A stretch of 50,376 nucleotides of DNA from Deltaproteobacteria bacterium (GCA_029262315.1 JAJCZP010000145.1:1-50376); one strand, 5' to 3'; counted from the first letter of the stretch, positions 7,829 to 16,304 are shown. Program-made: numbers and translations. The notes: generated by a model not told the origin, from the letters alone.

Positions 7829-9091
7829 GTGACAGCGCACCGCCAACCGTTTCCGCGCGATTTCTACGTCGTGACGATCGCGAACTTCGTCTTCTTCTTG
7901 AATTTCGCCTGCTTCTTTCTCCTACCGCTCTGGTTGAGCGAGCACGGCGAGACCGAGCAGACGATCGGCTACGTAATGGGCGTGGGTGGGTTCTCCGGCC
8001 TCTGTGTCTTACCGTTTCTCGGGATGTTGCTCGACCGCTTCGACCGCCGGCGCTTCACCGTCATCGGCAGCGCGGTCATGGCGATGGCCTCGTTCGCCTA
8101 TATCGGGATTCCTGGCGCCGGCGCGGCGCTGTACCTCGTGCGTGTCGTCCAGGGCGTGGCGTTCACGACGGCATTCGTTGCCGCGTCGACGCTGGCGGCC
8201 GATCTGGCGCCACCGGCGCGCCGCGGTCAGGGGCTCGGTATCTTCGGGATCTCGACGCTGCTCACGCATGCCATCGCTCCGGCGTTGGGTGAACAGATCG
8301 CGCGGAGTTTCGGCTTTCCGGTATTGTTCGCCATCGCTGGCGTGCTCGGGGTGGTTGCGCTCGTCCTCAACGCATCGGTCCGTGCGCCTCGTCACGCGCG
8401 CAAGGCGGTCGATGTGGCCGTGCCACTCCGCGGCCCACTGTATCGTGAGCCCTTGGTCTGGATGAGCTCGGCGACGATGGTCGCGGTTGGAATGGGTTTC
8501 GGGGCGGTGCTGACATTCGTGCCGACGTTCTTGCAATCGATCGGGATCGCACGCGTCGCTCCGTTCTTCATCAGTTACACCATCGCCGCCGTATCGGTCC
8601 GGATCGCTCTTGGTGGGCTTTCCGATCGTGTTGGACGGCGCCGCGTACTGTTTCCCTCGATGGCGATTCTGGCGGCCGCTATCCTTGCCCTCGGATCAGT
8701 GTCGAGCGTGCCGGCCCTGATTGCCGTCGGGCTGATGTTCGGCGCCGGGCAAGGTATGACGTACCCGACCGCCAACGCCCTGATGGTAGATCTCAGCCAC
8801 CCGGGAAATCTCGGTCGTGTGCAGACGCTGTTCGCCGGCTCGTTCAGCTCGGGGGTGGCCGTGAGTTCGATCGTCTTCGGTGCCGTCATCGTGCGCTTCG
8901 GTTATCCCACGATGTTCGCCGGAGCCGCCGCGTTCGTCATGCTGGGGCTCGCACTCGCGTGGCTGGCGCCTCGCGAAGTCGAGTTGATCGACGCCGCCCT
9001 CGATCCGGACGGCGAGTCCCCGTCGGAGGATGAGACAGTCGCGCTCCACGAGTCTGCCGCCCGCGCGCACGCGGGTTTGTCCAATTGCTAG
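7829..9091 (+). CDS. Major facilitator superfamily transporter
   Basis: About 420 residues with twelve predicted membrane helices and the MFS loop signature GMLLDRFDRRRF between helices 2 and 3; a second copy, GGLSDRVGRRR, follows helix 8. I place the start at GTG 7829 because the protein then opens just before helix 1. An upstream in-frame ATG at 7748 would add 27 residues with no membrane or signal character. The C-terminal tail is acidic. Helix pattern and loop motifs point to a drug or small-metabolite exporter; the substrate cannot be told. It is divergent from nth and its 3' end overlaps the convergent small gene by 4 nt. Confidence 0.9.
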   Translation: MTAHRQPFPRDFYVVTIANFVFFLNFACFFLLPLWLSEHGETEQTIGYVMGVGGFSGLCVLPFLGMLLDRFDRRRFTVIGSAVMAMASFAYIGIPGAGAALYLVRVVQGVAFTTAFVAASTLAADLAPPARRGQGLGIFGISTLLTHAIAPALGEQIARSFGFPVLFAIAGVLGVVALVLNASVRAPRHARKAVDVAVPLRGPLYREPLVWMSSATMVAVGMGFGAVLTFVPTFLQSIGIARVAPFFISYTIAAVSVRIALGGLSDRVGRRRVLFPSMAILAAAILALGSVSSVPALIAVGLMFGAGQGMTYPTANALMVDLSHPGNLGRVQTLFAGSFSSGVAVSSIVFGAVIVRFGYPTMFAGAAAFVMLGLALAWLAPREVELIDAALDPDGESPSEDETVALHESAARAHAGLSNC

Positions 9092-9366
9092 TGGAGCGCG
9101 CGATGTGTGTTCGGGCTCATGTCGATCGTGCAGTACTCGGGCAGTAGCTCGAGGTACTCGGCGCGTGCGACGAGCCCGTCGATGCGTCGATAGACGAGTC
9201 CCTCAGCGACCTGCCCCGTCGGATTCCGAAAGCGGAGCTGACGTGGCGGTCCAGCGACGATCCAGATTTCCGTCCCGTCGTGCTCGGGCGCGACCCACCA
9301 GCGGCCGTAGTCGCCCCCTCGTACGCGAGCCTTCTGTAGCAGAGTCAGTTTTTTCGATCGCGGCAC
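9088..9366 (-). CDS. Small protein of unknown function
   Basis: 92 residues if started at GTG 9366, which has AGGAG 5-6 nt upstream; a TTG at 9411 would add 15 residues. The protein is mixed alpha/beta in character, with a WWVAPEHDGTEIWIVAG segment and no membrane helix or known motif. It is convergent with the MFS transporter, sharing 4 nt at their 3' ends, and its stop is TAG. I do not recognise the family. The good ribosome-binding site and ordinary amino-acid composition favour a real gene. Confidence 0.55.
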   Translation of the reverse strand: MPRSKKLTLLQKARVRGGDYGRWWVAPEHDGTEIWIVAGPPRQLRFRNPTGQVAEGLVYRRIDGLVARAEYLELLPEYCTIDMSPNTHRALH

Positions 9367-9523
9367 GGTCTCCTGTACTGCAGGACCAATGCCATCCTGG
9401 TGAGTAGGCAAGTGCCCGGTTTTTCGCTCATAATGACCCCGGCGCGCGGCGAGATTGTGGCGACCGGTGGTTCCCGCGTCAGTGAGTCAGAGCGTTGCCA
9501 CCCCTACGAGCGGAAGGAATCTG

Positions 9524-10495
9524 ATGGCCGTCGGTATCGGAATCATCGGCACTGGGAAGCACGGCGCGCGATATCTGCAGCATGTCGCCGATGTGCCCGC
9601 CTTTCGACTCGCTGCGATCTGCCGCCAGGACCGTGACGCGGGCACCCGTCAGGCGAGCGACTACGCGTGTCGATTCCACGGGCAGGCGCAGGCCTTGATC
9701 GATGACCCCGATGTCGAGGCGATCATCACGGTCGTGCCGCCGACGTTGAATGTCGGCATCGTCACCGCGGCGGCGCGAGCGGGCAAGGCGCTACTGATCG
9801 AGAAGCCGCTCGCCGCTTCAGTGGCAGAGTGTCGGACGATTTCCGAGGCGGTCGCGCGAGCGGGGACGACCGCGATGGTGGCGCATACCCTGCGCTTCAA
9901 CGCCGTCGTGCAGGCGCTGGCGGACGCCCGATCGACGGTTGGCGATCTCCACGCCGCGGTGTTGACGCAGCGGTTCGAGCCGTCGGCGCTCTCCTGGCTC
10001 GACCGCCGCGCCATCGCTGGTGGAGGGATCATTCTGCATACCGGCGTGCATAGCTTCGATCTCGTCCGCCATCTCTCCGGACGAGAGGCCACACGCGTGA
10101 GCGCGCAGGCGTGGCAGGTCGTGACCCGTGAGACCGAGGATGCGTTTGCCGCGATCGTCGAGCTCGATAGCGGCGCCATGCGGGCGATGGTTGGCGGCTC
10201 GCGCGCGACGGCTGGTCGCTGCGGCGCGATCGAGCTGGCGGGTCGCGATGGTCAACTCGTCGGCGACCACGTCCACGGTACCGCGGCGCGTCTCGTCCGC
10301 ACCGACCGCGAAGCGTTGCCGGTCGGCGCCCCCGTGCACACGGTGCCCGCGATCATGCAGGAGTTCGCGGCGGCACTTATCGAACGGCGCGCGCCCGCGA
10401 TCACGGTTGCTGACGGTACCGCCGCGGTTGCCATCGCTGAAGCCTGCTATCGCTCCATCGAGAGCGGGCGACCAGAGGACGTCGAGCGCCCGTAG
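9524..10495 (+). CDS. Gfo/Idh/MocA-family NAD(P)-dependent oxidoreductase
   Basis: 323 residues from ATG 9524, which has GGAAGGA 6 nt upstream; a longer frame from TTG 9455 lacks such a site. The Rossmann dinucleotide loop is GIIGTGKHGARY (7-18), the family EKP motif is E93-K94-P95, and the C-terminal domain has GGGIILHTGVHSFDL (167-181) with catalytic-type His176 and Asp180. Members oxidise or reduce sugars, inositols or related polyols. The substrate is not evident and no sugar-transport genes adjoin. It stands alone between a convergent sigma factor and the small unknown gene. Confidence 0.9.
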   Translation: MAVGIGIIGTGKHGARYLQHVADVPAFRLAAICRQDRDAGTRQASDYACRFHGQAQALIDDPDVEAIITVVPPTLNVGIVTAAARAGKALLIEKPLAASVAECRTISEAVARAGTTAMVAHTLRFNAVVQALADARSTVGDLHAAVLTQRFEPSALSWLDRRAIAGGGIILHTGVHSFDLVRHLSGREATRVSAQAWQVVTRETEDAFAAIVELDSGAMRAMVGGSRATAGRCGAIELAGRDGQLVGDHVHGTAARLVRTDREALPVGAPVHTVPAIMQEFAAALIERRAPAITVADGTAAVAIAEACYRSIESGRPEDVERP

Positions 10496-10518
10496 ATCTC
10501 GCCTAGCCGCGCCCCGCC

Positions 10519-11475
10519 CTAGAAGTGGATCCGGGATAGCTTGTCCGAGACGAGGATCGAGTGGAACGCGCGGATGGCGCCACTCGAGTCGAGATCGATG
10601 CCGATGACGCCGCGAGGTGGGTCGCCCGGGCGGCCGGTACCGAAGTCGGCGACGAGCGCGGGGAGGCCATTGATCAGACGGATGTCCATGCGGATGTCCG
10701 CGGCCCCGCGGCGACTGGCCAGCTTGCTGAAGAAGCGCGCGACCTTGCTTCGCCCGATCACTGGTCGCCGCGCCGCATGGAACTCACCGCCGCCGTCGGT
10801 GACGAGACGAATGTCCTCGCTCAGAAGCGCTTCCGCGCGCTGTGCATCGCCGGCGAAAACCGCGCCGATGAACTCCGTCAGCGCGTGTCGTGTCTCCTCG
10901 CAGAGATCACGGGTTGGCGGGCGCCGGGTGCGATCGTAGGCCGCCATGGCCTGCCGGGCGCGATGGTGCAACGTTCTGACGTTCGCTTCGGATGCCGCGA
11001 GGGCCTCGGCCGTCTCGCCCGCCGAGTAGTCGAAGACGTCTCGAAGGAGCAGGACGGCGCGTTGCTTCGGTGTCAGCGCTTCGAGCGCCAGCAGGAACGC
11101 GTACGTGACGCTCTCGACGAGGTCGTACCGTCCATCGGTGGTGCCCAGGTTGGACATGCTCGCCTCGATGGCGGGCATGTCGTCTTCGTCCTCGGCGCCC
11201 GTCTCGATCGGCGCCGGGAGCCACGGACCGACGTAGTCCTTCCGTCGCCGCCGGCGGCGTAGCAGATCGCGTGCGAGGTTCACCGCGACGCGGACGAGCC
11301 ACGGGCGGAGATCGGTGTCGATGCGTGGCGGTGGCCGTTCGATCACGCGGAGGAACGTCTCCTGCACGAGGTCGTCGGCGTCCGCCGGAATGCCGGTCAT
11401 CCGGTAGCACAGGTGCCAGAGCAGGCCCCGGTGTTCCTGAAAGACGGCGTCGAGCGTGAGCGCGATCGTGGACAT
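10519..11475 (-). CDS. ECF41-type sigma factor with C-terminal SnoaL-like domain (SigJ-like)
   Basis: 318 residues. Sigma region 2 spans about 10-75 (DADDLVQETFLRVI). Region 4 spans about 125-180 (LTPKQRAVLLLRDVFDYSAGETAEAL, then ANVRTLHHRAR). The linker has GPWLPAPIE (83-91), the variant form of the WLPEP motif that marks ECF41. The C-terminal extension is SnoaL-like and contains the DGGG motif (about 227-230) characteristic of the group. In ECF41 sigma factors this extension tunes activity in place of an anti-sigma factor. The usual genomic partner is a carboxymuconolactone decarboxylase, oxidoreductase or epimerase; here the gene lies 27 bp behind an FAD oxidoreductase and is probably cotranscribed with it. 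Confidence 0.93.
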   Translation of the reverse strand: MSTIALTLDAVFQEHRGLLWHLCYRMTGIPADADDLVQETFLRVIERPPPRIDTDLRPWLVRVAVNLARDLLRRRRRRKDYVGPWLPAPIETGAEDEDDMPAIEASMSNLGTTDGRYDLVESVTYAFLLALEALTPKQRAVLLLRDVFDYSAGETAEALAASEANVRTLHHRARQAMAAYDRTRRPPTRDLCEETRHALTEFIGAVFAGDAQRAEALLSEDIRLVTDGGGEFHAARRPVIGRSKVARFFSKLASRRGAADIRMDIRLINGLPALVADFGTGRPGDPPRGVIGIDLDSSGAIRAFHSILVSDKLSRIHF

Positions 11476-11502
11476 GGTAGTTGGCGAAGCTCTAGATCGT
11501 CC

Positions 11503-12801
11503 TCAGGCGGCGGCGCTCGTGCGCAGTTGGGCTCCGATCAGTGCGGCGGCGCACCGTGCACTGGCCAGGCTAGCATCCGCGAGGGCACCCTCGTTGCCGA
11601 CCCAGTCGCCGGCGAGGTAGATACCCGGAAGCTCGGGGATCGCCGGAGCGGGACGGCCAGCGAGGCCACCGTTCTTTGCGGTCGGTACGCCGTGGGTGAC
11701 CGTCATCGCGGGGAGGAACCGCCGGTCGACGACCTGTGCCTGCCAGCCAGGCTGGACGAGGTCGAGCACGCGTTCGAGCTCCCGCTCCGTGGCGTGGGGG
11801 TCTTCGGATTTACGCGCCCCAAGGTAACGAGCCACGTGCACGAGTGCGCCGCCAGCCGGTGCCAGCTTGGCGGACGCGGAGTGTACGGAGAAGTAGAGCG
11901 GCTGATCGATACCGAGAGCGAATGTCGCCCGTGGGACCGGGAGCGTGGCCAGGGCGATATCGAGACACGCCGCGCGCGCGGGCACAGCGTCGTCCGCGTA
12001 TTGGCCGAGTACGGTGGCGCGACCGTCCACGACGAGATCGGCCGCGAGGTCGGGACTGGCGGCGATGACGACGGCCTCGGCCTCGAGCGTCGAGCCGTCG
12101 CGTAGGCGCACTGTGCAGTCGCGTTCGATGTGCGAGACGCCGCGGCCGAGCCTGAGGTCGACGCCCGCGGTCTCGGCTTGCACCCGGAGGCCATCGATCA
12201 ACGTCTGCCACCCGCCGTCGAGGTACGTGACGTTGGCACTGAGGGCCAGTTGCAGCTGACGGATCGCCGCGCCCGCACTTTGCAGATCCGGATCGTTGCC
12301 GTAGGTGGTCAGTCGGAAGAGCCCCAGCAGCAGGCGGCGCAGGTCCGGATGCTGGATCTCCCGCTCGGTCCAGTCGCGAACCGTGACGTCGGCCCAGGCT
12401 GCCGTGTCGACTTTCTGGAGCGTCGCGAGAACGCGCGCGGTTTCGATCTTCGCGCTGACGCCGAAGAGCCCGGTGGTCAGCAACGACACGAAGCCCCCAG
12501 GTAGCGCATGCTTGGTCCCTCGATCGAGGGCGAACCCTCCCGAGGCCGTCGGGCTCTTGCCGGAGAAACGGACTCCGAGTTCGTCCAGCACGGCGGCGGC
12601 CTCGGCCTTGCGGTACAGCGCGTGTGGCCCGACGTTGAACAGGTAGCCCTTGTGTTCGTGAGTCGCGGCCCGGCCCCCGAGCGTACTGGCCTTCTCGCAC
12701 AGCGTGACGTGGTGCCCCGCGCGGGCAAGATACGTTGCGCTCGCCAGGCCAGCCAAACCGCCACCAACGATCGTGACGCGTCCATGTCCATTCTGAGTCA
12801 T
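11503..12801 (-). CDS. FAD-dependent oxidoreductase, phytoene desaturase/amine oxidase-like
   Basis: 432 residues from ATG 12801, chosen because GGGAGGAA lies 8 nt upstream; an upstream start at 12870 would overlap the PEP-swivel gene. The dinucleotide-binding loop VTIVGGGLAGLASATYLAR (9-27) is followed by the acidic E36 and GGRAAT (42-47). The C-terminal FAD motif reads GIYLAGDWVGNEGALADAS. This architecture is shared by phytoene desaturases, protoporphyrinogen oxidase and flavin amine oxidases; the substrate is not determined. It is the middle gene of a PEP-swivel, FAD enzyme, sigma run (gaps 34 and 27 bp). No carotenoid genes adjoin, so a true phytoene desaturase is unlikely but possible. 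Confidence 0.88.
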   Translation of the reverse strand: MTQNGHGRVTIVGGGLAGLASATYLARAGHHVTLCEKASTLGGRAATHEHKGYLFNVGPHALYRKAEAAAVLDELGVRFSGKSPTASGGFALDRGTKHALPGGFVSLLTTGLFGVSAKIETARVLATLQKVDTAAWADVTVRDWTEREIQHPDLRRLLLGLFRLTTYGNDPDLQSAGAAIRQLQLALSANVTYLDGGWQTLIDGLRVQAETAGVDLRLGRGVSHIERDCTVRLRDGSTLEAEAVVIAASPDLAADLVVDGRATVLGQYADDAVPARAACLDIALATLPVPRATFALGIDQPLYFSVHSASAKLAPAGGALVHVARYLGARKSEDPHATERELERVLDLVQPGWQAQVVDRRFLPAMTVTHGVPTAKNGGLAGRPAPAIPELPGIYLAGDWVGNEGALADASLASARCAAALIGAQLRTSAAA

Positions 12802-12835
12802 GTGAGGTTCCTCCCGTCTTTGCCCATGCCACGTT

Positions 12836-14581
12836 TCAGGGAGGGGAAACGTTACATCCGCGGTCCACAAAAACGCATGCGCGCCCAGTATCGACGCAAA
12901 CGGTATCGCCGCTCCGGATCCAGGTGAGCGCTTCGTGTACGTTTACGAGGGCCGGAATCCCCAGCTCGCGCGCGACGATGGCCCCGTGTGAGAGCATACC
13001 GCCAGCTTCGAGGACGAGGCCGGCGGCCAGATCGAGCATCGGCGTCCACGTCGGATCCGCGTAGGCTGCAATGATGACGTCGCCGGGGCGTACCTGGTCG
13101 AAATCCTCGCTCGTGCGGACGACCTGGGCCCGTCCCTCGCATCGGCCGGGCGCGCCGAGCTCGCCGGTGAGCTCGGTCGGGGCCGCGAGCGGCGTCGGTC
13201 GATCGTCCGGTGGGTCGGCGGCGGTGCCGAGCGTGAGGGGGGGAGGGTTCGCTGCATCGCGCACGAATCTGGCACGGCGGTCGGTGATCCGTGGGGCGAG
13301 CGTTGGATCGTGTTGCGGCGATCCCAGGCCCTCGGCGGCCAACGCGAGCTGTCGCAGCTCGTCGTCGGTAAGAAAGAAAAGGTCGCCCGGCTCGGCGATC
13401 GTGCCGTTCGCGCACAGGCGATCACCGAGGGTAAGGGTTAGCTCGCGCAGGCGCGCCAGAAAAAAGTCGGCGTGATAGCGCATGTTCTCGCGTACGAGGC
13501 AGAAGCGTTGCGCCGCCGCCAGCGTCGCACGAAATACGGCGCGCCGCGCGAGGCCACCAACGCCACCGCCCAATCGAGTTTCGAGTGTCGCAACCGCGGT
13601 CAGGCGACGGCCCGCAGGGCTTTCGCGGACGGAGGCCGCCTCGGAATTGCGGGCGCTCCGGAGCGCCAGCGTGATTAACAGCTCCGGAGCTTCGCGCCAC
13701 GTTGCATGTTGTAGATCTCGCCCCCCGAGTCGGTGGCCGTGGCGTGCCAGCATGCGTCGAAAGGTCGTGCCGATCTCGCCGTCGTCGGCTGCTACTTGGT
13801 GAGCGACGCCGGGCAGCTCGTCAGGCGTGGCGTCGCGCCAGGCCGGAACGCGCTCGAGGTGTCTCCCGAGGGCCAGGACCTCGTGGTGCGCCTCGAGGGA
13901 TACGACCCCGGGGAGTCCGATCGTGAGCGACGCGGCGTCCGCCTCCAGTCCAGGCGCCCAGCGACCGACGAGCTCGGTCAGCAGATGGAAGGAGACGTAT
14001 GCGTACACGATGCCCCAGCTGACGACAGCGAGATAGTCGCCGAGCGCGTCCTGTGTGCGAGCGATCTCCGCGACGAGTGCCCAGGGCGATCGAATGGACG
14101 ACGCCTGTGGCAGCTCCGCATGGGCGCTGCGGATGCGGGCGCAGGCGGTATCGAATGCCGCCGCACGCTGCCACGGAATCCAGGCCGGCTCTCGCCAGAG
14201 GAACTTGCCGGCGATCCGCGCCGCGTTCGGCAATCCTTCGAACGGTGTCGCTGGGCGGACGCGTGACCGCGCTGCCGGCGGAAGCAGCGCCAGAAGGCCG
14301 TCGCTGTGCAGCAGGCCCGGCAGGAGATCGACGACGTCGCCGAGCAGCCCAGCATTCACGTAGACGTGGCTCGCGTGCAGCCGGAACACCGGCCGCTCGG
14401 CCAGGTCGTCCAGGCCAGCCACGCGCAGAGCGCGACTCGCCATCTGCTCGACCATCGCCGGAGCCAGCAGGCTGAAGGTGAGCGGCGTGACGGGTCCGCT
14501 CCAAAACTCGTCGGCAAGGCGCCGACTCCAGACAGCCCCGTCGTCGGTGCCGTCAGGGATCTGGGGATAGGTCACGTCCAT
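12836..14581 (-). CDS. PEP-utilising mobile-domain protein lacking the ATP-binding domain
   Basis: 581 residues. The C-terminus is a clear PEP-utilising swivelling phosphohistidine domain: GGMLSHGAIVAREL with His532, then GIPALVNV and a closing GDTVCVDT segment, preceded by the typical GDVIIAAYADPTW entry strand. The first roughly 430 residues are mostly helical and hold neither an ATP-grasp domain nor a PEP-synthase-type barrel. The layout resembles the middle and swivel portions of rifampicin phosphotransferase or phenylphosphate synthase, where the ATP-binding part is separate. What phosphorylates His532, if anything, is unknown. It is divergent from a TetR gene across 81 bp with a dyad operator, and heads the FAD-enzyme and ECF41 run. 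Confidence 0.85.
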   Translation of the reverse strand: MDVTYPQIPDGTDDGAVWSRRLADEFWSGPVTPLTFSLLAPAMVEQMASRALRVAGLDDLAERPVFRLHASHVYVNAGLLGDVVDLLPGLLHSDGLLALLPPAARSRVRPATPFEGLPNAARIAGKFLWREPAWIPWQRAAAFDTACARIRSAHAELPQASSIRSPWALVAEIARTQDALGDYLAVVSWGIVYAYVSFHLLTELVGRWAPGLEADAASLTIGLPGVVSLEAHHEVLALGRHLERVPAWRDATPDELPGVAHQVAADDGEIGTTFRRMLARHGHRLGGRDLQHATWREAPELLITLALRSARNSEAASVRESPAGRRLTAVATLETRLGGGVGGLARRAVFRATLAAAQRFCLVRENMRYHADFFLARLRELTLTLGDRLCANGTIAEPGDLFFLTDDELRQLALAAEGLGSPQHDPTLAPRITDRRARFVRDAANPPPLTLGTAADPPDDRPTPLAAPTELTGELGAPGRCEGRAQVVRTSEDFDQVRPGDVIIAAYADPTWTPMLDLAAGLVLEAGGMLSHGAIVARELGIPALVNVHEALTWIRSGDTVCVDTGRACVFVDRGCNVSPP

Positions 14582-14593
14582 GCGGAAAACGTC

Positions 14594-14622
14594 TTGACAG
14601 ATCAGGGTCCTCTCGGTAAAGC
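14594..14622 (+). promoter_or_regulatory. Likely promoter of the tetR-diiron unit
   Basis: TTGACA (14594-14599) is a consensus -35 box. With a 17-bp spacer the -10 would be TAAAGC (14617-14622), a weak match. The perfect dyad starting at 14622 overlaps the predicted start region, which suits repression by the downstream TetR. Confidence 0.5.
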
Positions 14623-14637
14623 TGAATCAAGATTCAG
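14622..14637. promoter_or_regulatory. Dyad operator candidate for the TetR regulator
   Basis: CTGAATC (14622-14628) and GATTCAG (14631-14637) are perfect inverted repeats around two bases. The site sits in the 81-bp gap between the divergent PEP-swivel gene (start 14581) and the tetR gene (start 14663), 26 bp before the latter. Size, symmetry and position are those of TetR-family operators, which often control both flanking genes. A second 8-bp palindrome, GTTCGAAC, lies at 14667-14674 just inside tetR. Confidence 0.6.
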
Positions 14638-14662
14638 TTCTGAAGAATGGTTCACAAATCGC

Positions 14663-15286
14663 ATGGGTTCGAACAAAACCAATATCGTCCCACTCGCTGA
14701 AGCGTCTGGGCGCCAAGGGCGCCGGCGCGCGAAAACCCGGGCCGAGCTCCTCCGCGCTGCGCAGCAGCTGTTCGCCTCGCGGGGCTTCCACGGCACCAAG
14801 GTGGCCGATATCGCGACCGCGGCGGATGTCGGTACGGGCACCTTCTACCTCCATTTCGAGAACAAGGACGCGCTCTTCGCCGATCTCGTGAAGGAAACCT
14901 CGTTCCGGATGCGCGAGGAGATGGATGCGGCCAAGAGCGGGCTGGTCGACCCGCACGAGCAGAACCGTGCCGCCACCTCGACGTTCTTCCGCTTTGCGGC
15001 CGAGAATCGTGACGTCTTCCGGATTCTTTTCGGGCACAGCGTGGAGTTCGACACGCTGCTGCACGAGGTGCACGCACTCTTCGTCGCCGACATCGAGCAG
15101 AGCTACTCCGAGGGCGTCGACGCAAAGGTATTCCAGCCGTTCCGCGCCACCATCGTCGCCCAGGCGATCGTCGGCATGTTGTCACAGTTGGTGTCCTGGT
15201 GGCTCGACCATCAGGAGATTCCGATCGAGGAAATCACCGACACCGCACATCGTCTTATTCGCCAGGGCACGACGCGAGACGTGTAG
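14663..15286 (+). CDS. TetR/AcrR-family transcriptional regulator
   Basis: 207 residues. The N-terminal TetR DNA-binding domain spans about 23-70: TRAELLRAAQQLFASRGF, then TKVADIATAADVGTGTFYLHF with the family's recognition helix, followed by NKDALFADLV. The C-terminal ligand domain is helical. ATG 14663 is preferred; the frame is open further upstream, but that part runs antisense to the PEP-swivel gene. It lies 19 bp before the diiron gene on the same strand and faces the PEP-swivel operon across a dyad, so it probably represses one or both units. TetR proteins that sit beside acyl or lipid enzymes commonly sense acyl-CoA or small hydrophobics; the ligand here is unknown. Confidence 0.93.
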   Translation: MGSNKTNIVPLAEASGRQGRRRAKTRAELLRAAQQLFASRGFHGTKVADIATAADVGTGTFYLHFENKDALFADLVKETSFRMREEMDAAKSGLVDPHEQNRAATSTFFRFAAENRDVFRILFGHSVEFDTLLHEVHALFVADIEQSYSEGVDAKVFQPFRATIVAQAIVGMLSQLVSWWLDHQEIPIEEITDTAHRLIRQGTTRDV

Positions 15287-15305
15287 AAGAAACAGGGGAG
15301 TCGCT

Positions 15306-16304
15306 ATGAACGCCACGGCCGAAGCGCAGCATTCACTCGGAGTCGTCGAGAGCTTTCAAGAGCAGTTCTCGACCACATTCGACACCTGCTACACCTGGAA
15401 TTACGAGCCGTTCAAGGTCAGCCTCCGCAACCTCTACGAGAAGGCGAAGCACAGCCAGTGGGACGCGCAGACGGCGCTCGACTGGTCGATCGACGTCGAT
15501 CCCGAGGCCGAGAACCTGCCGGACGTGAGCAATCCGCTGTTCGGCACCCACCTCTGGAAGAAGCTGACGCCAGCCGAGATTCGCAAGTTCCGCCGCGAGC
15601 AGCTGTCGTGGAGTCTTTCGCAGTTTCTCCACGGTGAGCAGGGCGCGCTGCTCGCGAGCGCGCAGATCGTCGACGCCGTACCGTGGATCGATGGCAAGTA
15701 CTACGCTGCCACCCAGACGATGGACGAGGCGCGCCACGTCGAGGTGTACGACAAGTACCTCCGTGAGAAGCTCGACAAGGAGTACCCGATCAATCCCCAT
15801 CTCAAGACGTTGATCGACCAGATCCTCACCGACTCGCGCTGGGACATGAAGTACCTCGGCATGCAGATCATGGTCGAGGGCCTCGCCATGGCGGCGTTCG
15901 GGTTCATGGAGAAGATGTCGACCGAGCCGCTCTTGAAGGATCTCACGCAGCACGTGATGCGCGACGAGGCCCGGCACGTCGCGTTCGGCGTGCTGTCGCT
16001 CGAGGGCGTCTACGCCGATCTCACCGAGCGCGAGCTGCAGGAGCGTCTCGAGTTCGTCTACGAGGGCTGTCGTCTGATGCGCGACCGGCTGTACGCGGTC
16101 GAAGTGTGGCAGGAGATGGGACTCCCCATCGACGAGACGTACGACATCGTCGCGCACTCGGAGACGATGCGCGAGTTTCAGAAGATGCTCTTCGCCAAGG
16201 TCGTCCCGAACGTAAAGCGTCTCGGGTTGCTGAAGCCGTGGTTGCGCGACAAATTCGCCGAGCTCGACATTCTCAAGTTCGAAGCGTTGGAAGCGAGCGC
16301 GTAG
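15306..16304 (+). CDS. Ferritin-like diiron protein (R2-like/AurF-like oxidase or oxygenase)
   Basis: 332 residues from ATG 15306, with AGGGGAG 7 nt upstream. It shows the duplicated carboxylate/histidine ligand pattern of ferritin-like diiron proteins: a Glu in FLHGEQGALL, then TMDEARHVEVY for the first half, and a Glu in MVEGLAMAAFGFM, then MRDEARHVAFG for the second. The paired E-x-x-H motifs come from ribonucleotide reductase R2-like, AurF and ligand-binding oxidase families. The length rules out bacterioferritin. An O2-dependent oxidase, N-oxygenase or desaturase-like reaction is likely, but the substrate is unknown. It is cotranscribed with the TetR gene and shares the TetR-controlled region with the divergent FAD-enzyme operon. 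Confidence 0.88.
   Translation: MNATAEAQHSLGVVESFQEQFSTTFDTCYTWNYEPFKVSLRNLYEKAKHSQWDAQTALDWSIDVDPEAENLPDVSNPLFGTHLWKKLTPAEIRKFRREQLSWSLSQFLHGEQGALLASAQIVDAVPWIDGKYYAATQTMDEARHVEVYDKYLREKLDKEYPINPHLKTLIDQILTDSRWDMKYLGMQIMVEGLAMAAFGFMEKMSTEPLLKDLTQHVMRDEARHVAFGVLSLEGVYADLTERELQERLEFVYEGCRLMRDRLYAVEVWQEMGLPIDETYDIVAHSETMREFQKMLFAKVVPNVKRLGLLKPWLRDKFAELDILKFEALEASA

Noticed and set aside
15180-15186. TGTCACA resembling an ECF41 -35 element before the diiron gene
   Set aside because: There is no CGTC at the expected 16-bp spacing, and it lies inside the tetR coding sequence.
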